Source: Pannonibacter sp. SL95
Lineage (GTDB): Bacteria > Pseudomonadota > Alphaproteobacteria > Rhizobiales > Stappiaceae
Assembly (NCBI RefSeq): GCF_026672425.1
Contig: NZ_JAPPRC010000003.1
Coordinates: 1,947,541-2,011,540, forward strand
Length of the DNA stretch: 64,000 nt
Direction: 5' to 3'
In this document: in pieces, positions 33,158-42,876 of the stretch
How positions within the stretch are numbered: position 1 is the first letter of the stretch
How the letters are laid out: each line of letters starts with the position of its first letter
Position numbers and translations under genes: made by a program
Notes under the pieces: model-generated
Databases searched by the model: none
What the model saw: the letters and a program-made list of their open reading frames with translations, nothing else
Told to the model about the DNA's origin: nothing

Positions 33158-34660
33158 TTACCGGATTTCCACCAGCCGCGGCGGCTTGCGGAAGTCGACA
33201 TCTTCCGCCAGATCGGTCAGCGGAGTGGGATAGTCGCCGGTGAAGCAATGGTCGGTGAACTGCGGGTTGGCATCATCGCGCCCCTCGTAGCCCATGGCCT
33301 TGTAGATGCCCTCGACGGACAGGAAGGCCAGGCTGTCGGCGCCGATGAAGGCGCGCATTTCTTCAAGGTTGTAGCGCGCAGCCAGAAGCTTCTCGCGCAC
33401 CGGCGTGTCGATGCCGTAGTAGTCGGAATACCGGATCGGCGGGCTGGCGAGGCGGAAATGCACTTCCCGGGCGCCGGCATCGCGGATCATCTGCACGATC
33501 TTCACGGATGTTGTGCCACGCACGAGGCTGTCGTCGATCAGGGTCACGCGCTTGCCCTCGATCTGGGCGCGGTTGGCCGAGTGCTTCAGCTTGACGCCGA
33601 GCGTGCGGATCGACTGGGTCGGCTCGATGAAGGTGCGGCCAACGTAGTGATTGCGGATGATGCCGAGTTCGAAGGGAACGCCGGATTCCTGGCTGTAGCC
33701 GATGGCAGCGGGCACGCCGCTGTCGGGAACCGGAACGACGACATCGCTTTCGACATGCGACTCGCGCGCCAGCTGACGGCCCATCTCGCGGCGCACGTCA
33801 TAGACCGAGCGGCCGCCAACGACGGAATCGGGCCTTGCGAAATAGACGTATTCGAAGATGCAGGGCCGCGCCGGACGGCGGCCGAACGGGAAGTAGCTCT
33901 CGATGCCGGAGGTGGTGCAGACGATGACTTCGCCGTTTTCCACTTCGCGGATGAATCGTGCGCCGATGATGTCGAGGGCGCAGGTTTCGGAGGCGAGGAT
34001 CGGCGCGCCGTTCAGGTCGCCCAGCACAAGCGGACGGATGCCGAGCGGGTCGCGGGCACCGATCAGCTTCTTGCGCGTCAGGGCCACCAGCGAGTAGGCG
34101 CCTTCCATCTGCTGGATGGCTTCGATGAAGCGGTCGACGATCTTCGGCTGACGGCTGCGGGCGACGAGCTGCAGCACCACTTCCGAATCCGAGGTTGACT
34201 GGCAGATGGCTCCGTCGCGGATCAGCTGGCGGCGCAGGGTCAGCGCATTGGTGAAGTTGCCGTTGTGGCAGATTGCAAAGCCACCGCCATCGAGCTCGGC
34301 AAACAGCGGCTGCACGTTGCGCAGGATTGGCTCGCCGGTGGTGGAATAGCGCACATGGCCGACTGCGGCCGAACCAGGCAGGCGCGAGATCGTGTTGGCG
34401 CTGGAAAAATGGTCGCCGACGAGGCCCAGATGGCGCTCGGCGCGGAACTGGTCGTTCTCGTCATAGGTGACGATGCCGGCCGCTTCCTGGCCGCGGTGCT
34501 GCAGGGCGTGCAGGCCAAGCGCCGTCAGGGCGGCGGCATCTTCATGCCCCAGAACGCCGAACACGCCGCATTCTTCGCGCAGCGTGTCGCCGTAGAGGTC
34601 GTCGGTCTGGTCCTGCAGGTTGGTTGCAGCGCGGTCCGGGTGATGGGTCGTTCCGGTCAT
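33158..34660 (-). CDS. purF: Amidophosphoribosyltransferase
   Basis: The first committed step of purine synthesis: PRPP plus glutamine gives phosphoribosylamine. The product is 500 aa. The N-terminal glutaminase domain begins with the nucleophile Cys in REECGVFGVLGHEDA after a short propeptide of about 30 residues that must be cleaved. The phosphoribosyltransferase domain has the PRPP loop VTLIDDSLVRGTTS. The C-terminal part ends DFRKPPRLVEIR. It lies 51 bp downstream of cvpA, the classic cvpA-purF arrangement. Confidence 0.97.
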   Translation of the reverse strand: MTGTTHHPDRAATNLQDQTDDLYGDTLREECGVFGVLGHEDAAALTALGLHALQHRGQEAAGIVTYDENDQFRAERHLGLVGDHFSSANTISRLPGSAAVGHVRYSTTGEPILRNVQPLFAELDGGGFAICHNGNFTNALTLRRQLIRDGAICQSTSDSEVVLQLVARSRQPKIVDRFIEAIQQMEGAYSLVALTRKKLIGARDPLGIRPLVLGDLNGAPILASETCALDIIGARFIREVENGEVIVCTTSGIESYFPFGRRPARPCIFEYVYFARPDSVVGGRSVYDVRREMGRQLARESHVESDVVVPVPDSGVPAAIGYSQESGVPFELGIIRNHYVGRTFIEPTQSIRTLGVKLKHSANRAQIEGKRVTLIDDSLVRGTTSVKIVQMIRDAGAREVHFRLASPPIRYSDYYGIDTPVREKLLAARYNLEEMRAFIGADSLAFLSVEGIYKAMGYEGRDDANPQFTDHCFTGDYPTPLTDLAEDVDFRKPPRLVEIR

Positions 34661-34711
34661 GGCGATGTCCTTGGCTCTTCACGGGACCGGGCGAAACCGG
34701 CCCAACCTGGC

Positions 34712-35347
34712 TCAGTTTCCGGTGCCACCGGTTGTCAGTTGATCAATGCCCTGGCGTTCGGCCGGGGAATAGCCGGTGTTCTCGTTGCCCGTTGCCGGAG
34801 CTGCACCCGTCGGGGCTGCAGGCTGTGTTCCCTGACCCGACCGGATCCGGTTGAGGATCGCAGCTTCGGGATCTTCCGGCAATGCGGCGACCAGCCGGTC
34901 ACCAATGTGGACGAGAAGGTCGCGGGACTTGGCCTGCGCCACCCAGGCCGGCTGACGCTCGGGGGCAACAAACCAGTTGAAGAACAGCATCGCCACGACA
35001 ACGAGGAGCAGGCCACGGGCCGCGCCGAAGACAAAGCCGAGGGTGCGGTCGAGCGCGCCGATGCGGCTGTCGAGCACGAAGTCGGAAATGCGCATCGTGA
35101 TGTAGCTGACGATGATCAGGGTCAGCAGGAACACGCCGGCAACGGAGGCGCCGAGGGCGACATATTCGTTGCTGATGTACTGGCGCGCGAAGGGCAGCAC
35201 ATGGCCATAGAGGAAATAGGCGCTTGCGGCGGCCGCCACCCAGGAGGCGATCGACAACACTTCGCGCACGAAGCCGCGCACCATCGCCAGGACGGCCGAG
35301 ATGAGCATGATGACGAGAAGTATTCCGTCCAGTAGCGTGATCGGCAT
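34712..35347 (-). CDS. cvpA: CvpA-family inner-membrane protein
   Basis: The product is 211 aa with four membrane segments, starting LLDGILLVIMLISAVLAMVR, and the conserved GFVREVLSIASWVAA motif after the first. The C-terminal third is a Pro/Ala/Gly-rich soluble tail. CvpA was first linked to colicin V production in E. coli; its wider role appears to be envelope homeostasis. It lies directly upstream of purF. Confidence 0.9.
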   Translation of the reverse strand: MPITLLDGILLVIMLISAVLAMVRGFVREVLSIASWVAAAASAYFLYGHVLPFARQYISNEYVALGASVAGVFLLTLIIVSYITMRISDFVLDSRIGALDRTLGFVFGAARGLLLVVVAMLFFNWFVAPERQPAWVAQAKSRDLLVHIGDRLVAALPEDPEAAILNRIRSGQGTQPAAPTGAAPATGNENTGYSPAERQGIDQLTTGGTGN

Positions 35348-35437
35348 TGCTCGGTCTTGTCCTCATGTCCCGCGCGGCGAACCGGACATAGGCCGGTTGC
35401 GCCTTGCGCGCAAGGTGCGGGTCAAATTCCGTTCCGG

Positions 35438-36868
35438 CTAAGTGCTTTTTCGCGTCTCAATCCGTTTGTCTTGCCCGGTTTCGGCCTTGCGGGTTCCCCC
35501 TGCCGTGATCCGGGCAATGAAGGCGGCAAGGTCCTGGACCCCATCCGCCGCGATCTCCGCCTTGCCCCCGTCCTTGACGGTGCCATGCGGACAGATCGCC
35601 CGGTCAAAGCCGAGTTTTTGCGCCTCTTTCAGCCGTGCCTGACCCTGCGCGACCGGTCGGATCGCCCCGGACAGGCTGACCTCGCCGAAATAGACGCAAT
35701 TGGCCGGAAGGGCAAGACCGCTGAGGGAGGAGACAAGGGCTGCAGCGACGGCAAGATCGGCGCCCGGCTCGTTGATGCGCAGGCCGCCGGCCACGTTGAG
35801 ATAGACGTCATGCTGCGAAAACCGCACGCCGCAGCGCGCTTCCAGCACGGCCAGGATCATCGACAGGCGGGCACTGTCCCAGCCGATCACCGCCCGGCGC
35901 GGCGTGCCGAGCGAGGAGGGAGCAACCAGCGCCTGGATCTCGATCAGCAGGGGACGAGAGCCCTCCAGTCCGGCGAAGACCACGGATCCGGGGGAATTGG
36001 TGGCCCGGTCGCCGAGGAATAGCGCCGACGGGTTGGCGACTTCCTGCAGGCCCGCCCCGGTCATCTCGAAGACACCGATCTCGTCCGTGGCACCGAAGCG
36101 GTTCTTCACCGAGCGCAGGATCCGGTACTGGTGCGCGCCGTCGCCCTCGAAATAGAGCACGGCATCGACCATATGCTCGACGACGCGGGGGCCGGCGATC
36201 TGGCCGTCCTTGGTGACATGGCCGACGAGGACCATTGCCGTGCCGGACTTCTTCGCATAGCGCACCATGGCCTGCGCCGAGGCCCGAACCTGTGTGACCG
36301 TACCGGGAGGCGAATCGGCCTGTTCCGTCCACAGGGTCTGCACGGAATCGAGGATCAGCAGGGCAGGGGGAGGACCGGCCTCCAGCGTGGCGAGGATATC
36401 CTCGACGCTGGTCTCGGCGGCGAGCGCCACGGGCGCGGCGGACAGGCCGAGGCGTTCGGCGCGCAGGCGCACCTGGTCGACGGCTTCTTCGCCCGAGATA
36501 TAGACCGAACGCAGGCCCTTGTTGGCCAGCGCTGCGGAGGCCTGGATCAGCAGGGTCGACTTGCCGATGCCCGGATCGCCGCCCACCAGCAGGGCCGAGC
36601 CGCGCACGAACCCGCCACCGGTGACCCGGTCGAGTTCCTTGATGCCGCTCTGGAAGCGCGGGGCTTCCTTGGCCTCGCCCGACAGGCCGACGAGCGGCAC
36701 GACACGGCCCTTGGCGGGCTTGCCCTTTGCCGGGCCGCCACCAATGCCGCTGTCCACCTGTTCCTCGACAATCGAATTCCATTCGCCGCAGGAATCGCAG
36801 CGGCCGGCCCACTTGGAGCTGACCGCGCCGCAGGACTGGCAGACGAAACTGGTCGACCGGCGCGCCAT
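35438..36868 (-). CDS. radA: DNA repair protein RadA
   Basis: The product is 476 aa. The N-terminal C4 zinc finger uses Cys10, Cys13, Cys24 and Cys27 (CQSCGAVSSKWAGRCDSCGEW region). The RecA-like core has Walker A GDPGIGKST (97-105) and the diagnostic KNRFG motif (255-259). The C-terminal Lon-protease-like domain follows (QHDVYLNVAGGLRINEPGAD). RadA promotes branch migration during recombinational repair. It ends 90 bp before cvpA and begins one base after the alr stop codon, so it is coupled to alr. Confidence 0.96.
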   Translation of the reverse strand: MARRSTSFVCQSCGAVSSKWAGRCDSCGEWNSIVEEQVDSGIGGGPAKGKPAKGRVVPLVGLSGEAKEAPRFQSGIKELDRVTGGGFVRGSALLVGGDPGIGKSTLLIQASAALANKGLRSVYISGEEAVDQVRLRAERLGLSAAPVALAAETSVEDILATLEAGPPPALLILDSVQTLWTEQADSPPGTVTQVRASAQAMVRYAKKSGTAMVLVGHVTKDGQIAGPRVVEHMVDAVLYFEGDGAHQYRILRSVKNRFGATDEIGVFEMTGAGLQEVANPSALFLGDRATNSPGSVVFAGLEGSRPLLIEIQALVAPSSLGTPRRAVIGWDSARLSMILAVLEARCGVRFSQHDVYLNVAGGLRINEPGADLAVAAALVSSLSGLALPANCVYFGEVSLSGAIRPVAQGQARLKEAQKLGFDRAICPHGTVKDGGKAEIAADGVQDLAAFIARITAGGTRKAETGQDKRIETRKST

Positions 36869-36869
36869 C

Positions 36870-38078
36870 TCACCAGTCTCCCTGGACGGCAGTGCCGGAA
36901 AGGGGGCCGTAGACGCGCAGGGAGCGGCGGCCGAGTCCGGTCAGCAGCTCGTAGTCGATGGTTTCTGCCGCACTGGCCACCTGTGTCATGTCCATGTCTG
37001 GTCCATAAAGTTGTACGTAGGCGCCGCGGCGGGCGAGATCCTGGGGCACATCCGTCACATCGACGGCAATGAGGTCCATCGAGATGCGGCCGAAGAGTGG
37101 CACGGCATGGCCGGAAAGCCAGGCCTTCGCGCCCGGTCGTATGTCGGAACTGCCGGCGCGGCGGTGATAGCCGTCACCATAGCCTGTCGAGAGAATGGCG
37201 AGCCGTGTCGGCCTGTTGGTCACCTGTGCCCGGCCATATCCGACGCCTGCACCGGCAGGCACATGCCGGACCTGCAGGATGCGGGCTTCCAGCTTCACCG
37301 CGGGCCGCAAGCGCAATGGATCGCTCTCCAGGATCTCGCCGCCGTAGAGCGCAATGCCCGGACGAACGAGGTCGAGATGATAGTCGGCCCCCAGAAACAC
37401 GCCGGCGGAATTGGCCATGGATCGCGGCACGCCCGGGAACAGGCCATCAAGGGATTTGAACCGGGCAAGCTGCTCGCGGTTGAAAGGGTCTTTGGGCGTG
37501 GCGCCGCAGGCAAGGTGGCTCATGACCAGAGACAGCCGGAAGGTTGCCAGCATCGCCGGATCGGCAGCGATGCGACGGGCTTCCTCGACCGTTACACCCA
37601 GACGGTTCATTCCCGTGTCCACATGCAGGGCGGCCTCCAGAGCGACCTTGCGGCTGCTGCAGAACACCGCCCATTCCTCCACCTCGGCCAGCGAGCCAAG
37701 GACCGGCCGCAACATGGCCTCGGCGTAGTGGGCGGCGGCTCCGGGAAGAAGACCGTTGAGGACATAGATGGTCGCACCGGGGACTTCGCGGCGAACAGTG
37801 GCGCCTTCCTGCGGCAGGGCAACGAAGAAGGTGCTGCACCCGGCGGAGGCCAGAGCCCGGACGGTCGGTGCCAGGCCGCAGCCATAGGCATCCGACTTGA
37901 CGGTCGCCGCGCAGACAACGGCGGAACCGACCCGCTCGCGCAGGGTCTGCCAGTTGGCAGCGATGGCGCCCGTGTCAATGGTCAGCCGGCTGCCGCAGGC
38001 CGCATCCTGGGCCTCCTGTGCCGCCTGCAGATCGGACGCGGCGAGCGTGTGTCTCGTGTCTTTTGATCCTGGCGCCAT
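36870..38078 (-). CDS. alr: Alanine racemase
   Basis: The product is 402 aa from the ATG at 38078; the frame continues 20 codons upstream but homology does not. It interconverts L- and D-alanine for peptidoglycan. The PLP lysine is in CAATVKSDAYGCG, and the second catalytic residue, a tyrosine, is in STGYGDGYHRRAG. The substrate-site MDLIAVDVTD segment is present. The N-terminal 45 residues before SRLTIDTGAIAANW are longer than usual. It follows dnaB by 110 bp on the same strand and leads directly into radA. Confidence 0.94.
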   Translation of the reverse strand: MAPGSKDTRHTLAASDLQAAQEAQDAACGSRLTIDTGAIAANWQTLRERVGSAVVCAATVKSDAYGCGLAPTVRALASAGCSTFFVALPQEGATVRREVPGATIYVLNGLLPGAAAHYAEAMLRPVLGSLAEVEEWAVFCSSRKVALEAALHVDTGMNRLGVTVEEARRIAADPAMLATFRLSLVMSHLACGATPKDPFNREQLARFKSLDGLFPGVPRSMANSAGVFLGADYHLDLVRPGIALYGGEILESDPLRLRPAVKLEARILQVRHVPAGAGVGYGRAQVTNRPTRLAILSTGYGDGYHRRAGSSDIRPGAKAWLSGHAVPLFGRISMDLIAVDVTDVPQDLARRGAYVQLYGPDMDMTQVASAAETIDYELLTGLGRRSLRVYGPLSGTAVQGDW

Positions 38079-38188
38079 GCTTTGCAGTCTTGTCTGGCAA
38101 CGCGACGGCGAACGAGCGAATCGGCGCTCCCGTCCCACGACGCCATAATAGAGGCGCGTGTGCGGAAATGCGCCCGTCGTGAGTAGGT

Positions 38189-39673
38189 CTATTCCATCCG
38201 CTCGGGCAGATACTGGTCTTCGGCCAGATCCGAGAAGCGGGTGAATTCGCCCTGGAAGTGCAGCTGGGCCGTACCGGTCGGGCCGTGACGCTGCTTGGCG
38301 ATGATGACTTCTGCCTTGCCCTTCAGGCGGTCCATCTTGTCTTTCCAGACCTCATACTCTGGCGTACCTTCCTCCGGCTCAGTCTTGCTCATGTAGTATT
38401 CTTCGCGGAACACGAACATGACCACGTCGGCGTCCTGTTCGATCGAACCCGATTCGCGCAAGTCCGACAGCTGCGGGCGCTTGTCTTCACGCGACTCGAC
38501 CTGACGCGAGAGCTGGGAAAGAGCAATGATGGGAACGTTGAGTTCCTTCGCCAGAGCCTTCAGGCCCGTGGTGATCTCGGTGATTTCCTGGACGCGGTTG
38601 CCGCTGTTCTTCTGCGAACCGGACAGCAGCTGGATATAGTCGACGATCAGCAGATCAAGGCCGCGCTGGCGCTTGAGGCGGCGCGCGCGGGCGACCAGCG
38701 AAGCGATGGAAATGCCACCGGTCTGGTCGACGTAGAGCGGCACGGTCTGCATGTGCTGGGCGCAGGCGGCAAGCTTCTCGAACTCCGCTTCCGTAATGTC
38801 ACCGCGGCGGATCTTGGACGAGGAAATCTCGGCCTGTTCGGAAATGATACGGGTGGCGAGCTGCTCGGCCGACATTTCCAGCGAGAAGAAGCCGACGACA
38901 CCGCCATTGACCGTCTTCATCGTTCCGTCCGGCTGCTCCTCGGCCATGTAGGCCTGGGCAACATTGAAGGCGATGTTGGTGGCGAGCGACGTCTTGCCCA
39001 TGGCGGGACGTCCGGCGAGCACGATCAGGTCGGAATGCTGCAGGCCGCCCATCAGCCGGTCGAGATCGGTCAGGCCCGACGAGATGCCGGACAGCGCGCC
39101 TTCGCGGTTATAGGCGGCATGCGCCATATGGATGGTTTCGGTGAGCGCATCACCGAACGAGACAAAGCCACCTTCGCTGCGCCCCTTTTCGGCCAGCTCG
39201 AACAGCCGCCGCTCGGCATCGTCGATCTGCTGGTTCGGCGGCATGTCGATTGGCGCGTCGAAGGCGATGTTGACCATGTCCTCGCCGATGCGGATCAGGT
39301 TCCGCCGGACGGCGAGGTCATAGATCGTGCGGCCATAGTCTTCGGCATTGATGATCGAGGCTGCGTCGGCGGCAAGGCGCAGCAGGTACTGCGTGGCGCT
39401 GAGATCGGCGATCTTGGTGTCGGCCGGATAGAAGGTCTTCAGCGTGATCGGGGAGGCGGTCTTGCCCGCCCGGATCAGCTGGCCAATCTTCTCGTAGATG
39501 TCCTTGTGCGGGGGCAGGAAGAAGTGGTGCGCTTCCAGAAAGTCCGAGACGCGGTAGTAGGTCTCGTTGTTGACGAGGATCGCGCCGAGCAGCTGGCGTT
39601 CGGCTTCCGCATTGTGCGGAGCGACGCGCAGGCTGTCGCTGGCCGCCTCGATTTTCTGGATGTTGCCTTTCAT
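38189..39673 (-). CDS. dnaB: Replicative DNA helicase
   Basis: The product is 494 aa from the ATG at 39673 (GGGGGA upstream). The N-terminal primase-interacting domain starts at APHNAEAERQLLGAIL. The RecA-like motor has Walker A GRPAMGKTS (221-229), Walker B LLIVDYIQLL, and the DnaB signature LSQLSRQVESREDKRPQLSD. It unwinds the fork as a hexamer. No intein is present. It follows rplI by 230 bp with the rplI terminator between them. Confidence 0.97.
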   Translation of the reverse strand: MKGNIQKIEAASDSLRVAPHNAEAERQLLGAILVNNETYYRVSDFLEAHHFFLPPHKDIYEKIGQLIRAGKTASPITLKTFYPADTKIADLSATQYLLRLAADAASIINAEDYGRTIYDLAVRRNLIRIGEDMVNIAFDAPIDMPPNQQIDDAERRLFELAEKGRSEGGFVSFGDALTETIHMAHAAYNREGALSGISSGLTDLDRLMGGLQHSDLIVLAGRPAMGKTSLATNIAFNVAQAYMAEEQPDGTMKTVNGGVVGFFSLEMSAEQLATRIISEQAEISSSKIRRGDITEAEFEKLAACAQHMQTVPLYVDQTGGISIASLVARARRLKRQRGLDLLIVDYIQLLSGSQKNSGNRVQEITEITTGLKALAKELNVPIIALSQLSRQVESREDKRPQLSDLRESGSIEQDADVVMFVFREEYYMSKTEPEEGTPEYEVWKDKMDRLKGKAEVIIAKQRHGPTGTAQLHFQGEFTRFSDLAEDQYLPERME

Positions 39674-39844
39674 CGGATCCCCCGCCTGTCGCACCCCCTC
39701 GTTTAGCGGGCTTGGGGGGCAAGGAAAAGGCGGGAATGAACGATCTGTTAATATCGGGGCAGCCGCCAAAATCAGCGGGGACAACCCTTATTTTCGCCCT
39801 TGACTACATAGGCGCCCGCGCGCCGGTCCAGGGCAGCCGGCAAA

Positions 39845-39875
39845 GAAAAACGGCGCCCCCGAGGGAGCGCCGTTC
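39845..39875 (-). terminator. Terminator of the rpsF-rpsR-rplI operon
   Basis: On the minus strand AACGGCGC (39867-39874 complement) pairs with GCGCCGTT and continues into TTTTT at 39846-39850. It lies about 30 bases after the rplI stop codon and isolates the ribosomal genes from dnaB. Confidence 0.85.
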
Positions 39876-39903
39876 CAAGATATCCACGCGGGCTGCGAAG
39901 GGC

Positions 39904-40467
39904 TCACGCCTCTTCGTCTTCGCCCTCGTCTTCACCTTCTTCAGCTTCGTCTTCTTCGAATTCGAAGACGTCCTGCTCACGGCCGGTCAGGTCTTCACCA
40001 GCAGCCTGGCGCTCAGCTTCGTCAGCCGAACGGGCAACGTTGATGGTGATGGTGACTTCGACTTCCGGGTGCAGCGCGACGATGACGCTGTGCAGGCCGA
40101 TGTTCTTGATCGGCGAGGACAGGTGTACCTGGGTGCGCGCAACGGTGAAGCCGCCAGCGGTCGCAACTTCGGCGATGTCGCGGGTCGAGACCGAGCCGTA
40201 GAGCTGGCCGGTTTCGGCAGCCGAACGGATGACGGTGAAGGACTGACCCTTCAGCTTCTCCGAAACAGCCTCGGCGTCCTTGCGGCGCTCCAGGTTGCGG
40301 GCTTCGAGCTGGGCGCGCTCGGCTTCGAACTTGGCAAGGTTAGCCTTGTTGGCGCGCAGCGCCTTGCCCTGCGGCAGCAGGAAGTTGCGGGCGTAACCGT
40401 CGCGGACGCGAACCTTGTCGCCCATCTGGCCAAGCTTGGCCACGCGTTCAAGCAGAATGACTTCCAT
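39904..40467 (-). CDS. rplI: 50S ribosomal protein L9
   Basis: The product is 187 aa from the ATG at 40467 (GGAGAAG upstream). The N-terminal rRNA-binding domain is canonical: [19 protein letters not shown], then [17 protein letters not shown] central helix and C-terminal domain follow. The last 30 residues form an acidic tail ([20 protein letters not shown]) absent from the about 149-aa E. coli protein but typical of alphaproteobacterial L9. Confidence 0.96.
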   Translation of the reverse strand: MEVILLERVAKLGQMGDKVRVRDGYARNFLLPQGKALRANKANLAKFEAERAQLEARNLERRKDAEAVSEKLKGQSFTVIRSAAETGQLYGSVSTRDIAEVATAGGFTVARTQVHLSSPIKNIGLHSVIVALHPEVEVTITINVARSADEAERQAAGEDLTGREQDVFEFEEDEAEEGEDEGEDEEA

Positions 40468-40576
40468 TGGACTTCTCCAGTCGGTCTGTCCCATCCAGGC
40501 CAGCGGCAGGGATGGTTAGAGGCCGAGCATCAACCCGTCGGCCCCAATCCGGGATCGTCAGTGTTTGAAACTGACA

Positions 40577-40606
40577 AGGCCGCGGCCGGATAGACCCGCC
40601 GCGGCC
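40577..40606 (-). other. GC-rich hairpin between rpsR and rplI
   Basis: GGCCGCGG and CCGCGGCC arms enclose about 11-12 bases in the 160-bp gap between the two ribosomal genes. It lacks a T-run, so it may set the ratio of the messages or be a processing site. Its role is unverified. Confidence 0.45.
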
Positions 40607-40627
40607 TGTTTCGGGTCAGACCCGAAA

Positions 40628-40876
40628 TTACTTGATGACGAAGGGCAGCAGCGACAGCAGGCGGGCGCGCTTGATGGCGCGGGCCAGTTCACGCTGCTTC
40701 TTCGCGGAAACCGCGGTGATGCGGCTCGGAACGATCTTGCCGCGCTCGGAGATGTAGCGCTGCAGCAGACGGATGTCCTTGTAGTCGATGACCGGAGCGC
40801 CGTTGCCGGAGAACGGGCAGGTCTTGCGACGACGGAAGAACGGACGACGGGCGGAAAGCTGGGCGATTTCGGACAT
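40628..40876 (-). CDS. rpsR: 30S ribosomal protein S18
   Basis: The product is 82 aa from the ATG at 40876; a TTG two codons earlier is also in frame. It has the S18 core: [40 protein letters not shown] and [20 protein letters not shown]. It forms a heterodimer with S6, whose gene ends seven bases upstream, in the 30S platform. Confidence 0.97.
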   Translation of the reverse strand: MSEIAQLSARRPFFRRRKTCPFSGNGAPVIDYKDIRLLQRYISERGKIVPSRITAVSAKKQRELARAIKRARLLSLLPFVIK

Positions 40877-40882
40877 AGTCAA

Positions 40883-41332
40883 TTACTCCGCATCTGCACG
40901 ACGGGGACCACGCTCGGGGCGGTCACCACGGGCCGGACGATCACCACGCTCCGGACGGTCGCTGCGCTCGCCACCGAAACGGTCGTCGCGACGACGGCGG
41001 TCGTCACGGTCACGCTTCTGCATCATGGCGGACTGTTCTTCGTCATGGGCTTCGACCTTGAGGGTCATGCAGCGCAGGACGTCTTCGTTGAGGCCCATCT
41101 GGCGTTCCATCTCGGCGATCGCGGCGTGCGGCGCATCGATGTTCATCAGGGTGTAGTGAGCCTTACGGTTCTTCTTGACGCGGTAGGCGAGGGAGCGCAG
41201 GCCCCAGCTCTCGATCTTGCCGACCTTGCCACCGTTGGCTTCGATAAGAGCCTTGTACTGCTCGACGAGCTGCTCGACCTGCTGGGTCGACACGTCCTGG
41301 CGAGCCAGGAACACGTGTTCATAAAGCGGCAT
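40883..41332 (-). CDS. rpsF: 30S ribosomal protein S6
   Basis: The product is 149 aa from the ATG at 41332, where the conserved [15 protein letters not shown] begins. The S6 fold covers about residues 1-100 ([20 protein letters not shown] is typical). It continues into a long charged tail of Arg/Asp with the imperfect repeat [15 protein letters not shown], a common alphaproteobacterial extension. First gene of rpsF-rpsR-rplI. Confidence 0.97.
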   Translation of the reverse strand: MPLYEHVFLARQDVSTQQVEQLVEQYKALIEANGGKVGKIESWGLRSLAYRVKKNRKAHYTLMNIDAPHAAIAEMERQMGLNEDVLRCMTLKVEAHDEEQSAMMQKRDRDDRRRRDDRFGGERSDRPERGDRPARGDRPERGPRRADAE

Positions 41333-41875
41333 GTTGTGATTGCCTTTCTGAGTGTCTATCGGACGGAGCCTGGCGCAAAGCCTCAACGTGCCTACGGAAA
41401 GGTACGTATAAGTCCTACGAGAGCGGAGACACGGGAAGGCGGATCCCTTACGATCCTGATGTGCCGACAAGGCACATCCTTCCGTTCAGCCACCAGCCAA
41501 GGCTCCGGACGAGCAACGCTCTATACAGCAACTTCGCGCGAATGCAAGGCGAATGGCGGCGGGCTGGTCGAAAACATGCGGCCGGATGGTTTTCAATGTC
41601 TTTGTAGCCTCGCTTTTGCGGGGCATTTGATGGAACAGTCTGGCGTCACCCTGTATGAGAAGACGTGAAAATCGCGGAAATCCCTGCGTCCGCCGCAGAG
41701 CTCCCCATGGCGAAGGCTTGACATCAGCCGGTTGCTCGGACCATAGCGGCGCAAACAGGGGCTGCGGCAGGCCGGACAGGCCACTCGGCTCTGCCTGGTC
41801 GCATGAGCCGGCCGGCTATAGAGATAAAGACAGACCTGCGGGGCGTGAGCGCCTTGCAGAAGCGGAGGCACTGGC
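41333..41875. other. 543-bp divergent region between rpsF and fabD
   Basis: No gene is seen. On the minus side it is the leader of rpsF, where many bacteria carry an S6:S18-binding RNA; I cannot confirm that motif by eye. On the plus side it holds a candidate fabD promoter at 41718-41747. A short hairpin (GCCTCGC-TTTT-GCGGGGC) lies near 41608-41625. Confidence 0.5.
41718..41747 (+). promoter_or_regulatory. Candidate promoter of the fabD operon
   Basis: A perfect TTGACA (41718-41723) is followed after 18 bases by CATAGC, a weak -10. It lies about 130 bases before the fabD start. Confidence 0.4.
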
Positions 41876-42823
41876 ATGAGCGTTGCTTTCATCTTCCCGG
41901 GACAGGGCAGTCAGGACATCGGCATGGGCAAGGAACTTGCCGATGCGTTCCCGGAGGCACGCGCTGTCTTCGCCGAAGTGGACGACGCCCTCGGACAGAA
42001 ACTCTCCGAGCTGATGTGGACCGGCGAAAAGGACGAACTGACGCTGACCGCCAATGCGCAGCCGGCCCTGATGGCCGTCAGCCTTGCGGCCCTGCGCGTC
42101 ATGGAAGCCCGCGGTATCGACCTGAAGGCGTCCGCCGCCTATGTTGCCGGCCATTCGCTCGGCGAGTACTCGGCGCTTGCGGCCGCCGGCAGTCTCAGCA
42201 TTGCCGATGCGGCGCGCCTCCTGCGCCTGCGCGGCAGCGCGATGCAGGCTGCCGTTCCGGTGGGCGTCGGCGCAATGGCGGCGCTACTGGGTCTGGAATT
42301 CGATGTCGCCCGGGAAGTTGCTGCCGAGGCCAGTGCGCCGGGCGAAGTCTGCGAAGCGGCGAATGACAACGCGCCGGGGCAGGTGGTCGTGTCGGGCCAC
42401 AAGGCCGCCGTCGAGCGCGCCGTCGAGATTGCCAAGGGCAAGGGCGGCCGCCGCGCCGTGATCCTTCCCGTGTCCGCACCATTCCATTGCTCCCTGATGC
42501 AGCCGGCAGCCAATGCCATGGCTGCGGCGCTGGCCGATGTCACCATTCACGCGCCGGTGGTTCCGCTGGTCGCCAATGTGCTGGCGCGTCCGATCAGCGA
42601 TCCGGCCGAAATCCGTACCCGGCTTGTGGAGCAGGTGACCGGCACCGTGCGCTGGCGCGAGTCGGTCGAATGGCTGTCGGGCGAAGGCGTCGATACCTTT
42701 GTCGAGATTGGCGCAGGCAAGGTTCTCTCCGGCATGGTCAAGCGCATCGCCAAGGATGCTTCGGGCCTTGCCGTCAATGTGCCCGGCGATGTGGATGCCA
42801 TGCTTGAAAAGCTGAACGGCTGA
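41876..42823 (+). CDS. fabD: Malonyl-CoA:ACP transacylase
   Basis: The product is 315 aa. It transfers malonyl groups from CoA to acyl carrier protein for fatty-acid elongation. The active-site serine is Ser94 in AGHSLGEYSA. The catalytic histidine is His204 in VSAPFHCSLM. The N-terminal FIFPGQGSQDIGMGKELADA is the standard start. fabG follows after 53 bp. Confidence 0.96.
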   Translation: MSVAFIFPGQGSQDIGMGKELADAFPEARAVFAEVDDALGQKLSELMWTGEKDELTLTANAQPALMAVSLAALRVMEARGIDLKASAAYVAGHSLGEYSALAAAGSLSIADAARLLRLRGSAMQAAVPVGVGAMAALLGLEFDVAREVAAEASAPGEVCEAANDNAPGQVVVSGHKAAVERAVEIAKGKGGRRAVILPVSAPFHCSLMQPAANAMAAALADVTIHAPVVPLVANVLARPISDPAEIRTRLVEQVTGTVRWRESVEWLSGEGVDTFVEIGAGKVLSGMVKRIAKDASGLAVNVPGDVDAMLEKLNG

Positions 42824-42876
42824 TCGCCATCTGACTGGCGAAGCACGCAGGAATTCCAACAAGGAAGGAAGAGGCA

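Noticed and set aside
36750-36868. Possible stand-alone zinc-finger protein at the start of radA
   Set aside because: The four cysteines are the normal N-terminal zinc finger of RadA in the same frame.
38041-38138. Longer alanine racemase start
   Set aside because: The added residues are Arg-rich and unlike the family; an ATG at 38078 fits better.
40883-41020. Repetitive codons at the 3' end of rpsF as a DNA repeat or CRISPR-like array
   Set aside because: The repetition follows the Arg/Asp-rich protein tail, has irregular units and no spacers.
41333-41470. N-terminal extension of ribosomal protein S6
   Set aside because: The extra 46 codons have no S6 homology; the conserved start is at 41332.
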